Shown: positions 49,318 through 61,062 of the stretch, in pieces
Position numbering within the stretch: the stretch's first letter is position 1
How the letters are laid out: the number at the start of each line of letters is the position of its first letter
DNA from: Oncomelania hupensis
Lineage: Eukaryota; Mollusca; Gastropoda; Littorinimorpha; Pomatiopsidae
Direction of reading: 5' to 3'
Length of the DNA stretch: 64,000 nucleotides
Assembly: GCA_036898135.1 (NCBI GenBank)
Contig: CM072512.1
Coordinates: 19,820,118 to 19,884,117 of the forward strand
Program-made: the position numbers and the translations under genes
Notes under the pieces: generated by a model
What the model saw: the letters and a program-made list of their open reading frames with translations, nothing else
Database searches by the model: none
What the model was told of the DNA's origin: nothing

Positions 49318-50077
49318 GGTGCACCTCAAAACTCCTTAATTTGTCGTTTATCAAAATTCAATGCATATTTTATGGATTCTTCAAAAATCTGTTATCAATA
49401 TTTAATCAATTTTACGTCAGCACCTCTTGTAATACACTGAAAAGACGGAATCGCGAATTTTTTTACTTGATAATGAACCTGGAACTGCTGCCTTGGTGGC
49501 AAAAGCCAGGCTGTATCCTGCCAAGACATTTATAACGCAGTTTTAACGTTTCCCTGCGAAGACATGAAAAAGAAGCTCTGGAAATTGAAAGATTTAAGAA
49601 GAAGAACGTATCGCAGGAGGATGCTTATGCGCTGCGAGTGTTGCTAATTAGTTGGCGGATCGTGGCTGAAGTTAACAGCAACATTTTAACTAGGCCAGAG
49701 GGATGTTGATTTCTCCAAATTCTGGTGCTTCTTGGACTTGTATATTAGATCTAGCTCCTCATCTACCCTGGGAGTCGTCATGAATAGCTAGAGGGTTGGA
49801 CAACATTGATACACAGATAGGCGTCAAACAGGGAGAAGAGTGTGGTGGTTCTGAAGTTCCAGGGCCTCCGAGGCAGATGGCGTGCTAATTGGTTTCTGTA
49901 GAGGACACTTGTATGCAAGGCGTCGTTTTTAGTGCCTTCCTCACCCACTAGTGTCTTAGCGTCCTCTCTTCTCTTCTCTTGGCATGGTGAGTAACCGTGT
50001 GTACTTGTTGTGTGTTGCTGTGTGACATTGTGTGTGGGTGTGTGTGTGCGTGTGTGTGTGTGTGTTTACATCTTTAA
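49318..50077. other. No supported gene
   Basis: (TG)n at 50032-50064 precedes the family B copy; nothing else is recognised. Confidence 0.5.
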
Positions 50078-50660
50078 AATATCCCCCCGTTGGGGAGCCG
50101 GGGGTTTCAGTATAAATAGTATCCCCACTTTCTGGAAATTTAGTGCTTTAAATTCCCACTGTCGCTGTCTTTCTAATTTGCTCTTTCTCATTCCTGCTCT
50201 TTTCTATCAATCTGCTATACTATCGTCTTCTTCGCTAGACCAGTTTCCTACCTTTTTTCTTGAAAACTCTTCCGGGACAAGACTCCTTGTTTGTGTATGG
50301 GGTCTGTTGGATCAGCTTGGGAATATTGGACGCTTTCTGCCAGGTGGTCACTAGGGCTTCCTATGATGTTATTATTTAGCAATGTAGGCATTTTATATGT
50401 ATGTGTCTCGTTGATAATTTATAATGATGTTTGTATTCTATTTTGTTTTTGTAAACGGTGGTTCGATAAGTTGGGGTGAAGCCTCAGCCGTCCCCTGCGT
50501 GGGATGTCTTTATTGTAAAGTGACTGGCTGGTGGAGGGTATTCGGTTTTCCCACTAGGGTTGTTTCGGCAGATCTTTTATGCGGATTGGGGGTTGTCCGG
50601 TCCTGATTTGGCTCGGAAGAGTCCGCTGGACCTAAAGCAACAATTATGTAATGTAATCTT
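50078..50660 (+). repeat. Family B interspersed repeat, full-length reference copy
   Basis: About 580 bp. The 5' end has a GC hairpin-like stretch (ccccccgttggggagccggg), then gtttcagtataaatagtatc with TATAAATA at 50111-50118. The body has blocks as in the other copies. The 3' end is the LINE-type tail: gtcctgatttggctcggaag, then agtccgctggacctaaagca and tatgtaatgtaatc. The shared tail suggests mobilisation by the RNase H-bearing LINE. Confidence 0.85.
50111..50118 (+). promoter_or_regulatory. TATA-like box at the 5' end of family B
   Basis: TATAAATA, about 30 bp after the start of the repeat. It is also present in the inverted copy (about 44456-44464) and slightly changed at 5656-5663. Function is inferred only. 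Confidence 0.3.
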
Positions 50661-50716
50661 TAAAATATACAGTTTCGTACAGTTCTATCCATACGTTAAC
50701 TATTATATTTTAAATT

Positions 50717-50779
50717 TTCTTCTTCTTCTTCTTCTTCTTCTTCTTCTTCTTCTTCTTCTTCTTCTTCTTCTTCTTCTTC
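50717..50779 (+). repeat. (TTC)n microsatellite
   Basis: About 63 bp of TTC, continued by a ctcctc-rich end. Confidence 0.97.
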
Positions 50780-51140
50780 CCCTCCTCCTCCTCCTTTCTC
50801 TCTCTTTTTTTCTTCTTAGAACACGTTACTAACATGTTCCATAGTATTGTTCTCTGCTTGATCTTTGTTGTTTGTCGTTCTGTCCTTCGCGCAGACGTTG
50901 CCGAAGACTAATGTTTGCAGATTCTCTTCCAGAATTCGAAGGTTCATGTGTCAACGTTTTTAGCAAGATTTGAAATATTTAAATAATTATAATTATTTTA
51001 CATACAGGGAGAAGGGTGGGGGCAGTGCTTAGGGGGTGTGGACGGGGAGAAACAGTACATCATAAGAGACCCATTTGAGACCCATCTCATCAGTTTTATT
51101 CACGGTGAATTCAAAGTAAAATGGAGAAATGAAATTGGAC
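50780..51140. other. No supported gene
   Basis: No recognised feature. Confidence 0.45.
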
Positions 51141-51430
51141 AATAATAATAATAATAATATTAATAATACCGGATGCTAATACGCGCTTTACTTCGAATGA
51201 TTTCGAACTCAAAGCGCGGCGACCTATACCAACATACACGCTCACGTGCAACAAATATATTACAAACACACAACAAGGACAACAGTATACAAGGCATACA
51301 CGTGGTGTAAAGGCAGGGAGATCGCTATTAGGAAACTGAAAGTAAAATAGTTTTTTTTTTAAAATTAATTTGACTGCATCCAATATTATTTTGAAGGGAG
51401 GGAGGAAGCCGGAGTACCCGGAGAGAACCA
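51141..51430 (-). mobile_element. SINE-like retroposon with conserved core and (ATT)n tail
   Basis: On the minus strand it contains ctctccgggtactccggctt, then cctccc, a motif I know as a very widespread metazoan interspersed-repeat segment. The 3' end reads gtcgccgcgctttgagttcg ... aaagcgcgtattagcatccg and (ATT)n at 51141-51165, a typical SINE terminus. No tRNA head was found at the left boundary, so it is either truncated or headed by another RNA. Confidence 0.6.
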
Positions 51431-53490
51431 AACCCGTTTCTTTTGTACGTGGTATGATTTCACTTGAGCCTTCACGCCATCATTACTTATGACAGCTTCT
51501 GTCATTTTCATGATCAAGCACATGCGTGCAAATGCGGATGGACGAATAACGACCAAAAATGAAATGAAATTACTGGAGGGGAAAATAACAACTATGCTGT
51601 TGCATGGTTTGTTAGGCGTTTCCATGGAGGCGTGAACGATTATTTTTGTAAGTGATTCTGTCACCGATTATTCCTCAATTTCGTCATCATCCCCGTTCCT
51701 GATTTTCTAAAAGCAGGTTTGACCTTGAGGGTGAACGAGGCAAATCAATGTATGTGTGCGTGTTTCAGAGGGTGAGAGGAGGGGGGGGGGCGGTAGAATG
51801 TGAGCGGGGGGAGGGGGTGGAGCGGTAGAGGGAGAGAAGGAAGCTTTAGATGGGATGTTAATGTGATGTTGATTTGGGTGGTAGTAATGGCTTTAGAGAG
51901 AAAACTGATAAAAGAAGAGAGACCAAATATTAAATATATCCCACGAGAATCGAGATTATTGTGATAGATAGCCCAGAAATCCCACAGTCCTGCTCTGCGT
52001 TTTATCTGGTTGGTGTCTTTTTCTTCCGCGGAGACTAATTTGCCTGCCATCTCAACGTGTGATTTAGTTATTACGGGTTTGGTTGCAGTTCTTCTTGCGA
52101 AGATAATAACACGACACCGGATTGAGAAATCATTCGTTTCTTCTAGGCTCCATTTGATGCATGTTTACTTTTTCTGTCTTCTAGAAATGCCGTGTCATTC
52201 ATATTGATCGAGATGTTTGTAATATTTGATCATCATTATTTTAGAAAGAACTGAGCCTATTTTTGCTAGACATTTTGTGTTGTACGGTTGTCAAAATCTG
52301 TATGGAGTGCATTGAAAATGAGATATTATCATTTCCTTTGTTTGATCGCCTGCTATAACATATGACTGGTATGTGTGTGCGTGTGTGTGTGTGGGTGGGT
52401 GTGTTTGTGTGTGTGTGTGTAGTTTATTTATTATTTAAGACATTCAATCTAAACGGAAGAAACACATACTATTTTGAGAAAACTTTTGAATAGGTTAAAA
52501 TAACATAATTTTGATAATTTCCAGTTTGTATTAATCTGTTGTTGCTTTGCATTACCACCTATTGACTGATAATATTGAACACTTCTTGAACGCTGACTTG
52601 TTTTAGTGTTTTCCTGGCAATTGCTAGCATTAGAGTTTCTTAGTTTTGATATTGATTTTGCGGGCAATCCGGTAGTTAGGTGATAATCAGAAACGTGGAT
52701 GTGGGTGTCTTAATCATAGAGATGTGACCACCCAGTCCACGTTGATGATAAGGAATGGATTATTTGACCAACATACATGTTGGGCTATAATGTAACTAAC
52801 ATAAGACACAACCAGTGCGGATAATTATAGGCGTCACCATAAGTCATGTGTCTGAATGATTTTCGGCATCTTTTTTCTAATATAAAACAAACAACAGGCT
52901 TGATAGCTCTTCGTTAATATATTTTATAGGGCTCTCCTAGTTAAATAGTGTGTGGGTGTGTGCGTGTGTGTGTGTGTGTGTCCTCTCTCGCCGCAGTTGT
53001 CTTCATTCCACTCCAAGATGACTTGTTGAAAATTGCTCGATCTACTGATAGATAGCTAGTTGTTCTGATACATTATAGGATCCACCAGCCCTTTTTACTG
53101 TCTTGTAAGTAATCGATAGATTGTATTAGGGGTAGGATATCAACGTGGTCGTTTTCTGTAATTGGGAGCATGTATACGTTTACTCTGTAGGATAGTTAAT
53201 ACAGTATTCCATTTTGCGTGCTCTCTCTCCCTCCTCTACATTCCCACTCTCATTATCTCTCCCTCACACCCTCCATCCCTTATTTTTCTCTCCTATCTCT
53301 TTCTCACGCGCTTGCACACGCACACAAACGCACACACAGCGTCATTGATAATTGTTTCTACGAGACTAATGTTGCTCTGATTTTAGTGATATTATTCCGA
53401 ACAAAATATTGCTTTCTGTTTGCATAAGTTTCGATGTCTACACAGTTAATGCTGGTACTTGTCTCTTGCTTCTGAGTAATGAAGGTCTGT
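51431..53490. other. No supported gene
   Basis: G-runs at 51779-51812, (TG)n at 52373-52420 and 52952-52982. Nothing else is recognised. Confidence 0.5.
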
Positions 53491-53497
53491 TTCTAAT

Positions 53498-54438
53498 CCT
53501 ATCCTATCCTGTCCCGTAACCCGAAGGTCGTAGGGGCACCACAGATGATCGTTTAACCAGCATACTCCATCTTTCTCTGTCCTCAGCAGCCCTGATGGCT
53601 TCGCTCAGTGTCAAACCAGTCCATTCTCGAATGTTGTCCTCCCACCTCTTTTTCGGTCTCCCTCTTCTTCTACCTCCTTGCACTGTGCCTTGCAGAATAG
53701 TCTTTGCAAGGCCTGATGATCTGGTGACGTGGCCATACCACCGAAGTTTCCGTTTCTTCACCACTGTTAGCAGGTCATCGTGTTGTCCAATGGCTTGTGT
53801 GATGGTCTGTCGGACTTCGTCGTTGGTGATGTGTTGGGTATAGGAAATGCCCAGAAGTCTTCTGTAGCACCTCATCTCCATGCTTTGTATTCTTCGTTGG
53901 AGATCTGCTGTGAGGGTCCATGCTTCGCAAGCATATAGGAAGATGGAGATGACAAGGGAGCGCAGCAGTCTTACTTTGGAATGTAGACTGATGGTCCTGT
54001 CTTTCCAAATGGGCTTCAACCTTGTCAGGGCAGCAGTTGTTTGTGCGATCCTGGAGAGGACTTCCTGTCGGGACCCATTGTCTGATACAATGGCTCCTAA
54101 ATATTTGAAGCTATGCACTGTGTCGAGGGATTGGCCTTGGACTTTGATGTCCGTATTGATGCCATTGGTGTTGTTGGTCATCATTTTGGTCTTCTCTGCA
54201 CTTATTTCCATTCCATAGGCTTTGGAGGTGGTGTCAAGCCTCTGTACCAGCTGTTCAAGTTCTTGTTCCTCTCCAGCCAATCCATCAATGTCATCTGCAA
54301 AACGAAGATTGGAGATTGCTCTACCCCCTATGCTGACTGTGCCTTCATGGTCTGCAAGAGCATCCGACATGATGCGCTCTAGGAAGATGTTGAAGAGTGT
54401 TGGAGAGAGTAGGCATCCTTGACGCACACCGATTGTTG
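53498..54438 (-). mobile_element. LINE L2 family, 941-bp 5'-truncated copy with 7-bp target duplication
   Basis: Minus-strand insert ending in (GGATA)n (53498-53512) and cut at its 5' end inside the reverse transcriptase. It is flanked by ttctaat on both sides (53491-53497 and 54439-54445). It is the longest and best preserved of four copies in this window (others at 10099, 32691 and 42547). Confidence 0.92.
53504..54430 (-). CDS. Non-LTR reverse transcriptase, C-terminal 307 residues, open but 5'-truncated
   Basis: The protein would copy LINE RNA into DNA at the target nick. The remaining frame starts inside the catalytic domain at RQGCLLSPTLFNIFLERIM (block 4) and has the active-site FADD at residues 43-46 (LRFADDIDGLAGEE). 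It then has EISAEKTKMM, FKYLGAIVSDNGSRQE and the C-terminal segment IFLYACEAWTL ... MEMRCYRRLLGIS ... HVTRSSGLAKTILQG. The end GRRRGRPKKRWEDNIREWTG followed by RPSGYGTG is basic. The first codon is a valine in the genomic frame, not a real start. The endonuclease and the first reverse-transcriptase blocks are absent, so it is dead on arrival although the frame is intact. The stop codon TAG is supplied by the (GGATA)n tail itself. No RNase H is present; I leave the LINE clade open. Confidence 0.9.
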   Translation of the reverse strand, partial: GVRQGCLLSPTLFNIFLERIMSDALADHEGTVSIGGRAISNLRFADDIDGLAGEEQELEQLVQRLDTTSKAYGMEISAEKTKMMTNNTNGINTDIKVQGQSLDTVHSFKYLGAIVSDNGSRQEVLSRIAQTTAALTRLKPIWKDRTISLHSKVRLLRSLVISIFLYACEAWTLTADLQRRIQSMEMRCYRRLLGISYTQHITNDEVRQTITQAIGQHDDLLTVVKKRKLRWYGHVTRSSGLAKTILQGTVQGGRRRGRPKKRWEDNIREWTGLTLSEAIRAAEDRERWSMLVKRSSVVPLRPSGYGTG

Positions 54439-54445
54439 TTCTAAT

Positions 54446-55118
54446 AGACGAGATAAAATATATTTCATACGGTAGAGCTCTCTAGAAATATTTCATATTA
54501 ACTCCCATATCGTCTTCCTTTCTCATTAGCCCCGAAGGCATTTTGAGAAAGCATTTAAACGTTCATATAAGTGCAAATAGTAAGTACAAGTGTTTTCCCT
54601 GTCTCGGTTGGGTGTCTGTAAATGTGATTAATGAAAAAGGTAATGAATAGGAGCGGTTCGGGTGCCTGCATACTAGTCGGCTTACCTTTATCACAAGGAG
54701 AAGTTCTGCACGCTGCGTATTAGAGATCTATAGCGTATAGCTCTCAGATTAGTTGCAGTAGATACTCCCATTGTTCCATATGTTCCATATTGGCTACATA
54801 AATACATTCTTTCACCAAAAGTCATTCTGATCGTGAAGAGTTTTCAAATCAAACTTTCATGTGTTTCATTTGAGTTCTTACATTGAAGGGCATTTCAGCT
54901 TAATTTTATTATAGAAATAATAAGTCCTTTATGAAGACAAATTCCCTTGTAACATATTTATTCCCACTTTTACATTTGCATTGTCGGACAATTTATTGCT
55001 ATTCGACACATAATGGGTGATTTAGTTTTTGAGTGTTTAATAGCTGTTGTATATGAATAAAGATGGGAATCAGTGGTTTCTATGTTCCGAGATTGTGTCA
55101 GTTGCATAATTTAAAAAA
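54446..55118. other. No supported gene
   Basis: AT-rich; no recognised family. Confidence 0.45.
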
Positions 55119-55681
55119 TTTCCCACTGTCGCTGTCTTTCTCCTTTGTTCTTTCTCATTCCTACTCTGTTCTATCAATCTACTATACTATCTTCTTCTTC
55201 GCTCGACCAGTCACCTATCTGTTTTCTTGAACACTCTTCCGGGACAAAACTCCTCATTTGTGTGTGAGGTCTGTTGGATCAGCTTGGAAATACTGGACGC
55301 TTTCTGCCAGGTGGTCACTGGGGTTCCTATGATGTTATTATTTGGCAATGTAGGCATTTTATATGTATGTGTTTTGTTGATATTTTATAATGATGTTTAT
55401 ATTCTGTTTGTTTTTTTGTAAACGGGGGTTCGATAAGTTACAGTATAGCCTCAGCGTCCCCTGCGTGGGATGTCTTTATTGTAAAGTGACCGGCTGGCGG
55501 AGTGCCTTCAGAGTTACCACTAGGGTTGTTTCGGCAGATCTTTTATGCGGATCAGGGGCGAGTCCTCTTTCAGCGAAGTTGTGGTCTTGATTTTGTGGTC
55601 CTGATTCGGCTATACTGGTCCTGATTTGGCTCGGAAGAGTCCGCTGGACCTAAAGCAATAGTCATGTAATGTAATGTAATG
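55119..55681 (+). repeat. Family B interspersed repeat with doubled 3' tail
   Basis: The body runs from cccactgtcgctgtctttct. The end has one tail start (gtggtcctgattcggctata) directly followed by a second full LINE-type tail: ctggtcctgatttggctcgg, then agtccgctggacctaaagca and (ATGTA)n. The 5' hairpin and TATA-like segment are missing. Confidence 0.8.
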
Positions 55682-57454
55682 CATATTTTAAAGAATATTT
55701 GAGCATATTTTTTAAAACAAATATTTCGGGCTTGATTTATAGAACTTCTGAAAATTGTGTTGTTTATAAAACATAATAATTTAAATTCCTTTTTTTTTTA
55801 AATTCAATTTTATCCTATTTCACATTAAAGAAATGTGTACAATTCATCATAAGGGGCAGCGAAAATCAAATTTCTCTTTGGTTTCTATAGTGAGAATTAA
55901 ACAGAACCTCCAGGTTTAATTGCAATCATGTTTCAAATTCTGAACAAAACAATGAGTTCATTAGCAAAGTGTTTACAGTAACGACAGGCAGTTATAATTT
56001 GATTTTTCTATTGACTGTTGTATTCCAGTTTTCTTAGATTGTTCTGTCTTCTTAAGTGTACCTATTATGGATATATGCTTGAACACATATTTACGTTTCG
56101 TAGTCGAACTTCGAACATAATTTGAAAGATCATCGGCCTTTCAGTAGAGAGTAGAATTAGAATAATGTACTGTGCTCTGAAGCGCGATGAAAGAACTGTT
56201 GGTTGGGAGTTCAACTGCATTGGTCTAGTACAAGTCATTAAAGCTAGCGGAGCGGTTGCTTGTATATTGATACAATTATCCAAGGTGGAAGAATACCAAC
56301 ATTACATTAAAGGCTTCTTTTTTTCGATCTCAAGTGCTAGTGGTTTGACTGTTAAAGTTAGGAAAGCAATAACGCCGAGAGTCATTTCACGCAGACCGTA
56401 GTGGGTCTGGCATTTTGAGCTACAAGAACAACTAATCCTCTCCCGCGGTCTTTTAGCCGTCCGCAACTGCCATTGATCGAGATCCATTCATTTATGCCTT
56501 CGTTTAATGCCAAAGCTTTTTAAAAGGTTCGATAGTTTGTTGCACGGCGAACACGCGCGTTTACGAAGGCAGTTGTTATACGACCGTTCCAGAGCGTTTA
56601 TCACAGTGGCCGCAGCTGTTTGTTAAGGTGACAAGTCTCCTGCAGGAGAACAGGAACTGACATAAAACAAGTGCTGGTAAAATAAAACTGATGAAGTGAG
56701 CAGATGTATTGCAGCATTGAGAAAAGGCAGGTTGAAGACACACGAAGCCTTAGTGTACCCCAGCCAATGCTCTTAGAGAAGATTCTCTTTTTCTTTCTTG
56801 CAGCGACCTTGTGACCACTGGGGCCGCCGTCGTCGTTGGACTAGTGCTTATGAATAGACTGAACGAGGTGGCAGCATATTTTGGGTGATACTGTTCTGGC
56901 ACAATCATTTTGTTACTTAATTGTTGGTGAAACTTTCTACACTGTTACTAGTGTTAGTATAGTGTATTCATTGGATTTTGTTGTGTATACACTTCAAAAG
57001 GTATGCTAGTTTCTGCGCTTCGTTTCTGGATTTTGGCGATCTTTGAGAGGATTTAAAAGCTATGTACCGTCGTTGGCGCAAGGTTAGTCGAAGAAATCAC
57101 ATTTCTGTACTTTTTGCTGTTCTAATGAATTTCTTATTGAAAAGACAATAAACCATATTAAAAAACAAACTGGTGCTTGATGCTGCTGAACTGGTTAGAC
57201 TAGAGTATCGAATAGCTGCAAGCAGCGATTAGCTGCCATATAAATTATTCAGTTGCGTTGCTTTAAATAGAGATATAGATGTTGTGAAAATCGGCTTCGG
57301 ATAGATTATGACCAGAAAATTGAGAATGTGCGTGCTAAATGTTAATACTGTAAGTGCACATTAACATTGTCTGTTGATATTAGTTAATCCTGCATTCGCG
57401 AGTTAGACTACATAAATTTATTAATTACACAATGCTCTTTCTCTCTTTTTGTTT

Positions 57455-57545
<91 letters not shown>

Positions 57546-60500
57546 GAACCTATGTATGGATTTGGAATTCATACATTCAGCCTGCTATTCGTTCACGAGA
57601 CCAATCGACAGATTAAAATGTAAGCATGCGCAATAGACTGTATCTTGATTGCAAACAGAAGGTACAAGAGTTTGTTTGAGTTTTGTTTTCTAACTAGAAG
57701 GGAAAGAGCACGTAAAAGAAAATGAAAAGAAGGAAGGAAGACAGGAAAAATAAAGATAATATAAGTAGTATGAGTGGGACATGCACACTAATTTTGTTTC
57801 AGAGGTCGTGTAGATCCATCAGATTTGAATGGAAAGGAAACAAGAAAAAATACATTAGAAGCAGGAGAATGGGAGATGGAAACGACGACGACGTTGGAAG
57901 GAAGATTCTCTCCCCTCTCCCTCCCCTCCCCCCCCCCTACCACCACCACCTGCCTCCCCCTGAGGTGATGTGTGTGTCGTGTTGAACTGTCCAATAGCTG
58001 GAAGGAGAAAAGAGAAAGTAAATTAAGAAAGAAGGAATAAAAGAGGTAGAGAGGAAAGACAACAGAAGAAGAAGAATCGCCGGCAACAGCAGTAGAAATA
58101 AGGGAAGAAAAAAAAAGTGTTTCCCTTTCTCTTTCTGTTTCTTTGGGTTGTGTCGATCTATCAGCGTCTGGACCTAAGGCTTAACCCAGTCATCAGACTG
58201 TCCTTACCGGGCTCCAGCAATCGTCCAACTTCAGACATACTGGAAAATCACGCTGATTGAGTATTCGTCACCTGTGCCCTCGGAAACACAGCATAGGCTA
58301 TTTTTGACAATGAGAATAACTATTTCTGGGCGAACTAAAAGATCGAACAGTAGACATTTGATATTACTGTGGTCTCTAAAATATGGTTCTTTTTATGGTA
58401 TTTATTTAATATTTATATTTATGGTTGAAAGAGTTTCGATGTATATATTCTTGTCACCTGCATGCATTTATTTTTCAATGCATCATAAATGGCTGTTGGC
58501 AGTTCCTGTGAGGGTAATAAAGATTGGTTGAATTCAGTTGAATCGAATTGGACCCTGTAAAATAACGATTTCTGTATCGACCTAAACGTTTGAAAAGTAT
58601 AAATAAGTTATTCCTGTGCGGAATAAATGGTAATTATCAATTATGCCTAGCTGGTCGTTAATTTTGTAGGCGTACATTGTTCTTGTAGGAGTTACGGTGT
58701 GTGGGTGTGGGTGTGGGTGCGTGTGTGTGTGTCTCTCTATGTGTACTTAAGTGATGTCAAGAAACGACGACATCTTTAGGTCCCAGATATTTTCTGTTTT
58801 CGGAAATAAGATTTTTTGGGGTGTTTGGGGTAAAGTAAAGTGGGGAGCATGGAATGGGGATGAAGAGGGTGGGAAGGGGGATAGAGCTAAAACCCTTTAG
58901 TAAAGACGGACGTTATTCTTGTTTACTCCCACACAGCAGACACCTGACGTATGGTTGTACTGTTTGATAACGGCTAATCCGATTGCCGGACGCATTTTTT
59001 CGATGTCGACTGTTTGATGGCTTAGTTCTCCCTTCTAGTTTGAGCTTCAGGAAACGCTGTCTCAATGACACTCGGAGCTGCGTAGTGTTTCTGTTTGCAA
59101 AATGAATTTTTTTTAAAAAAAACACGCACCAATACGTTTATTTTGTAGAACCCCCTTTATTAGAATTGACGACAAAAATGTGTGTATGTTTGTGTGTGCG
59201 TGTGTGTGTATGTTAATGCGTATGTGTGTATGTACATGCGTATGTGTGTGTGTGTGTGCGTACGCACGCGCGCACTCACAAAATAATATGTCTAGAAGAC
59301 ATCATTATTAGGAATGGCTGTTTTCGTAAATTTACAAATAGCAATCAATAGGGGCGTCCTCCTTGTCGTGACCAGACACGCCAGAGAGGCGGTTTAGCCC
59401 ATGAATAAATGCATGCAGGAGGAACGGGTGTAATGGAAGGCTAAGTCTGAAATCTTCGTTCTGTCTCGTTTTGTCTGCCTCTTGTCCCTTACAGTTTGTT
59501 CGGTTATTCGTGGCTTGTATAAATATAGAAACGACCTCTCAATTATGGCAGAAACACACCTTCTGTTTCTTTGGAACGGTTTCCAAGTTTGACCTCTTTA
59601 AGATCTTTGCCTGGCCCCTCTTGTCCACCCCTGTCAGAAAGAGAGCTTGCAATAGCCTCATCGCATTATGTCTTATTGTGGAGTATAACAACCATGTTGT
59701 TGCTATGATGGTCTGGTTCTGCTTGCTATTGTAGGTATCTCGGATTCAACAAGAATTGTGTTTTCACACCCACGTAATTGCTGCCGACTGTCGCACCAGC
59801 TCTGCTTATCCTACTTGCAAACAAGAGATTGTCGGTCTTTTGTCTAATTTAGTAATTGCTTGCTTCTTAGTTTGTGCACTGCACGACGAAAGGAAACGTT
59901 ACAAAATAATGGTATTGAACTCCGCGAGCTGTGCTGTTTTTAGGTTTTAGAGGAAAGTCTTTGTTTGATGTTCTTTTTATTTCCCCCTCCCGCTAGATAA
60001 TATAAATGCCACTAGATTGTTGAAAAAAAATAGCGACTTCGAACAACAGATGGATATATCATATCGTTCTATTTCAGTGTTTGTCCTTTTCTCCCTCGCA
60101 GAAAGAGTTCAGTTTTAAATGTTGACGTCTTTAACGGTCTTGAAGTTAACGAAATCAATATACCCTCCCGTCAGGTAATTTAAACAGCTCTTGAACGTTT
60201 GAATTTAAATAACTAAATTAAATTCACAGTGTGAAAATCCTGTTATTTGAACATCATGAAATTTGCCTTATATCATTTCGGTGACCTTGGATTTGTTTAC
60301 CCCAGATTCCCCATCACCTGCACCACCCATCCATAGGTAATTTAAACAACCATCGTTTGGTTGCTGCATATTTTCTAGTGTGATTGTCCAGGTGAGTTTG
60401 CTTTCTTTGCCAATCATATGTGCCGGGTTTAGGAGAAGATAGAGTTGTTTTTTTTCGATTTAAATTTGATGGATTACTTCAAGAGATGGGGGTTACTGTT

Positions 60501-60804
60501 CATGGTTCAGCTTTATTCCGTGGAAGGGACATCATTCACGATGTTTCGTCGCCCGAAACCAGCCAGTATTGCATCCCATTATTTTTTATGGCGCCGGGAT
60601 TGGAGTAAATGCGGTCATCAGCTTGGAAGAATCGTTTTATCGATTCGGAGTCTGTGTCCTCTTCCGAGAGAAACCTGTTTTCGCATTCATACATTCATGC
60701 AAACGGACGACCGAAACCGTAGTGGAGCAGTCTTGCCAGCTCTTTTGTATTTACAGAGAATATCTGGAAATACTTCGAAGTAGTATGGAACAGAACGAGC
60801 TCAA
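55682..60804. other. No supported gene
   Basis: Contains (GA)n at 57457-57541, a C-rich patch at 57915-57960, (TG)n near 58697-58733 and 59180-59275. Open frames are short. No tRNA or coding family is recognised. Confidence 0.5.
57457..57541 (+). repeat. (GA)n microsatellite
   Basis: About 85 bp of uninterrupted GA. Confidence 0.98.
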
Positions 60805-61010
60805 TGTTGGTCTGTCGGTCCGACGCGCGCCATATCTCAAGAATCGCCGGACTCGTTTTGATCAAACTTCATAGGAACATTACCTAGAGTAGTGGCCAGC
60901 TCCCCTGCATATCATATTGAGGTCGTTGGAATCATTTGCTGGTAAACACGTTTTTCTCAATATCTAAAAAACGACTTAACGGAATGTGTTAATTTTTGGA
61001 ATATTTACAG
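60805..61010 (+). repeat. Possible interspersed repeat fragment (family C)
   Basis: Reads ccatatctcaagaatcgccg, gttttgatcaaacttcatag and tatcatattgaggtcgttgg. This wording resembles a repeat I associate with invertebrate genomes, but there is only one copy here, so the boundaries cannot be set. Confidence 0.35.
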
Positions 61011-61062
61011 ATACTTCAACTCGTGGCCAATTATTCAGTGGCCGTTCTTTTGTGGGTCCGAC

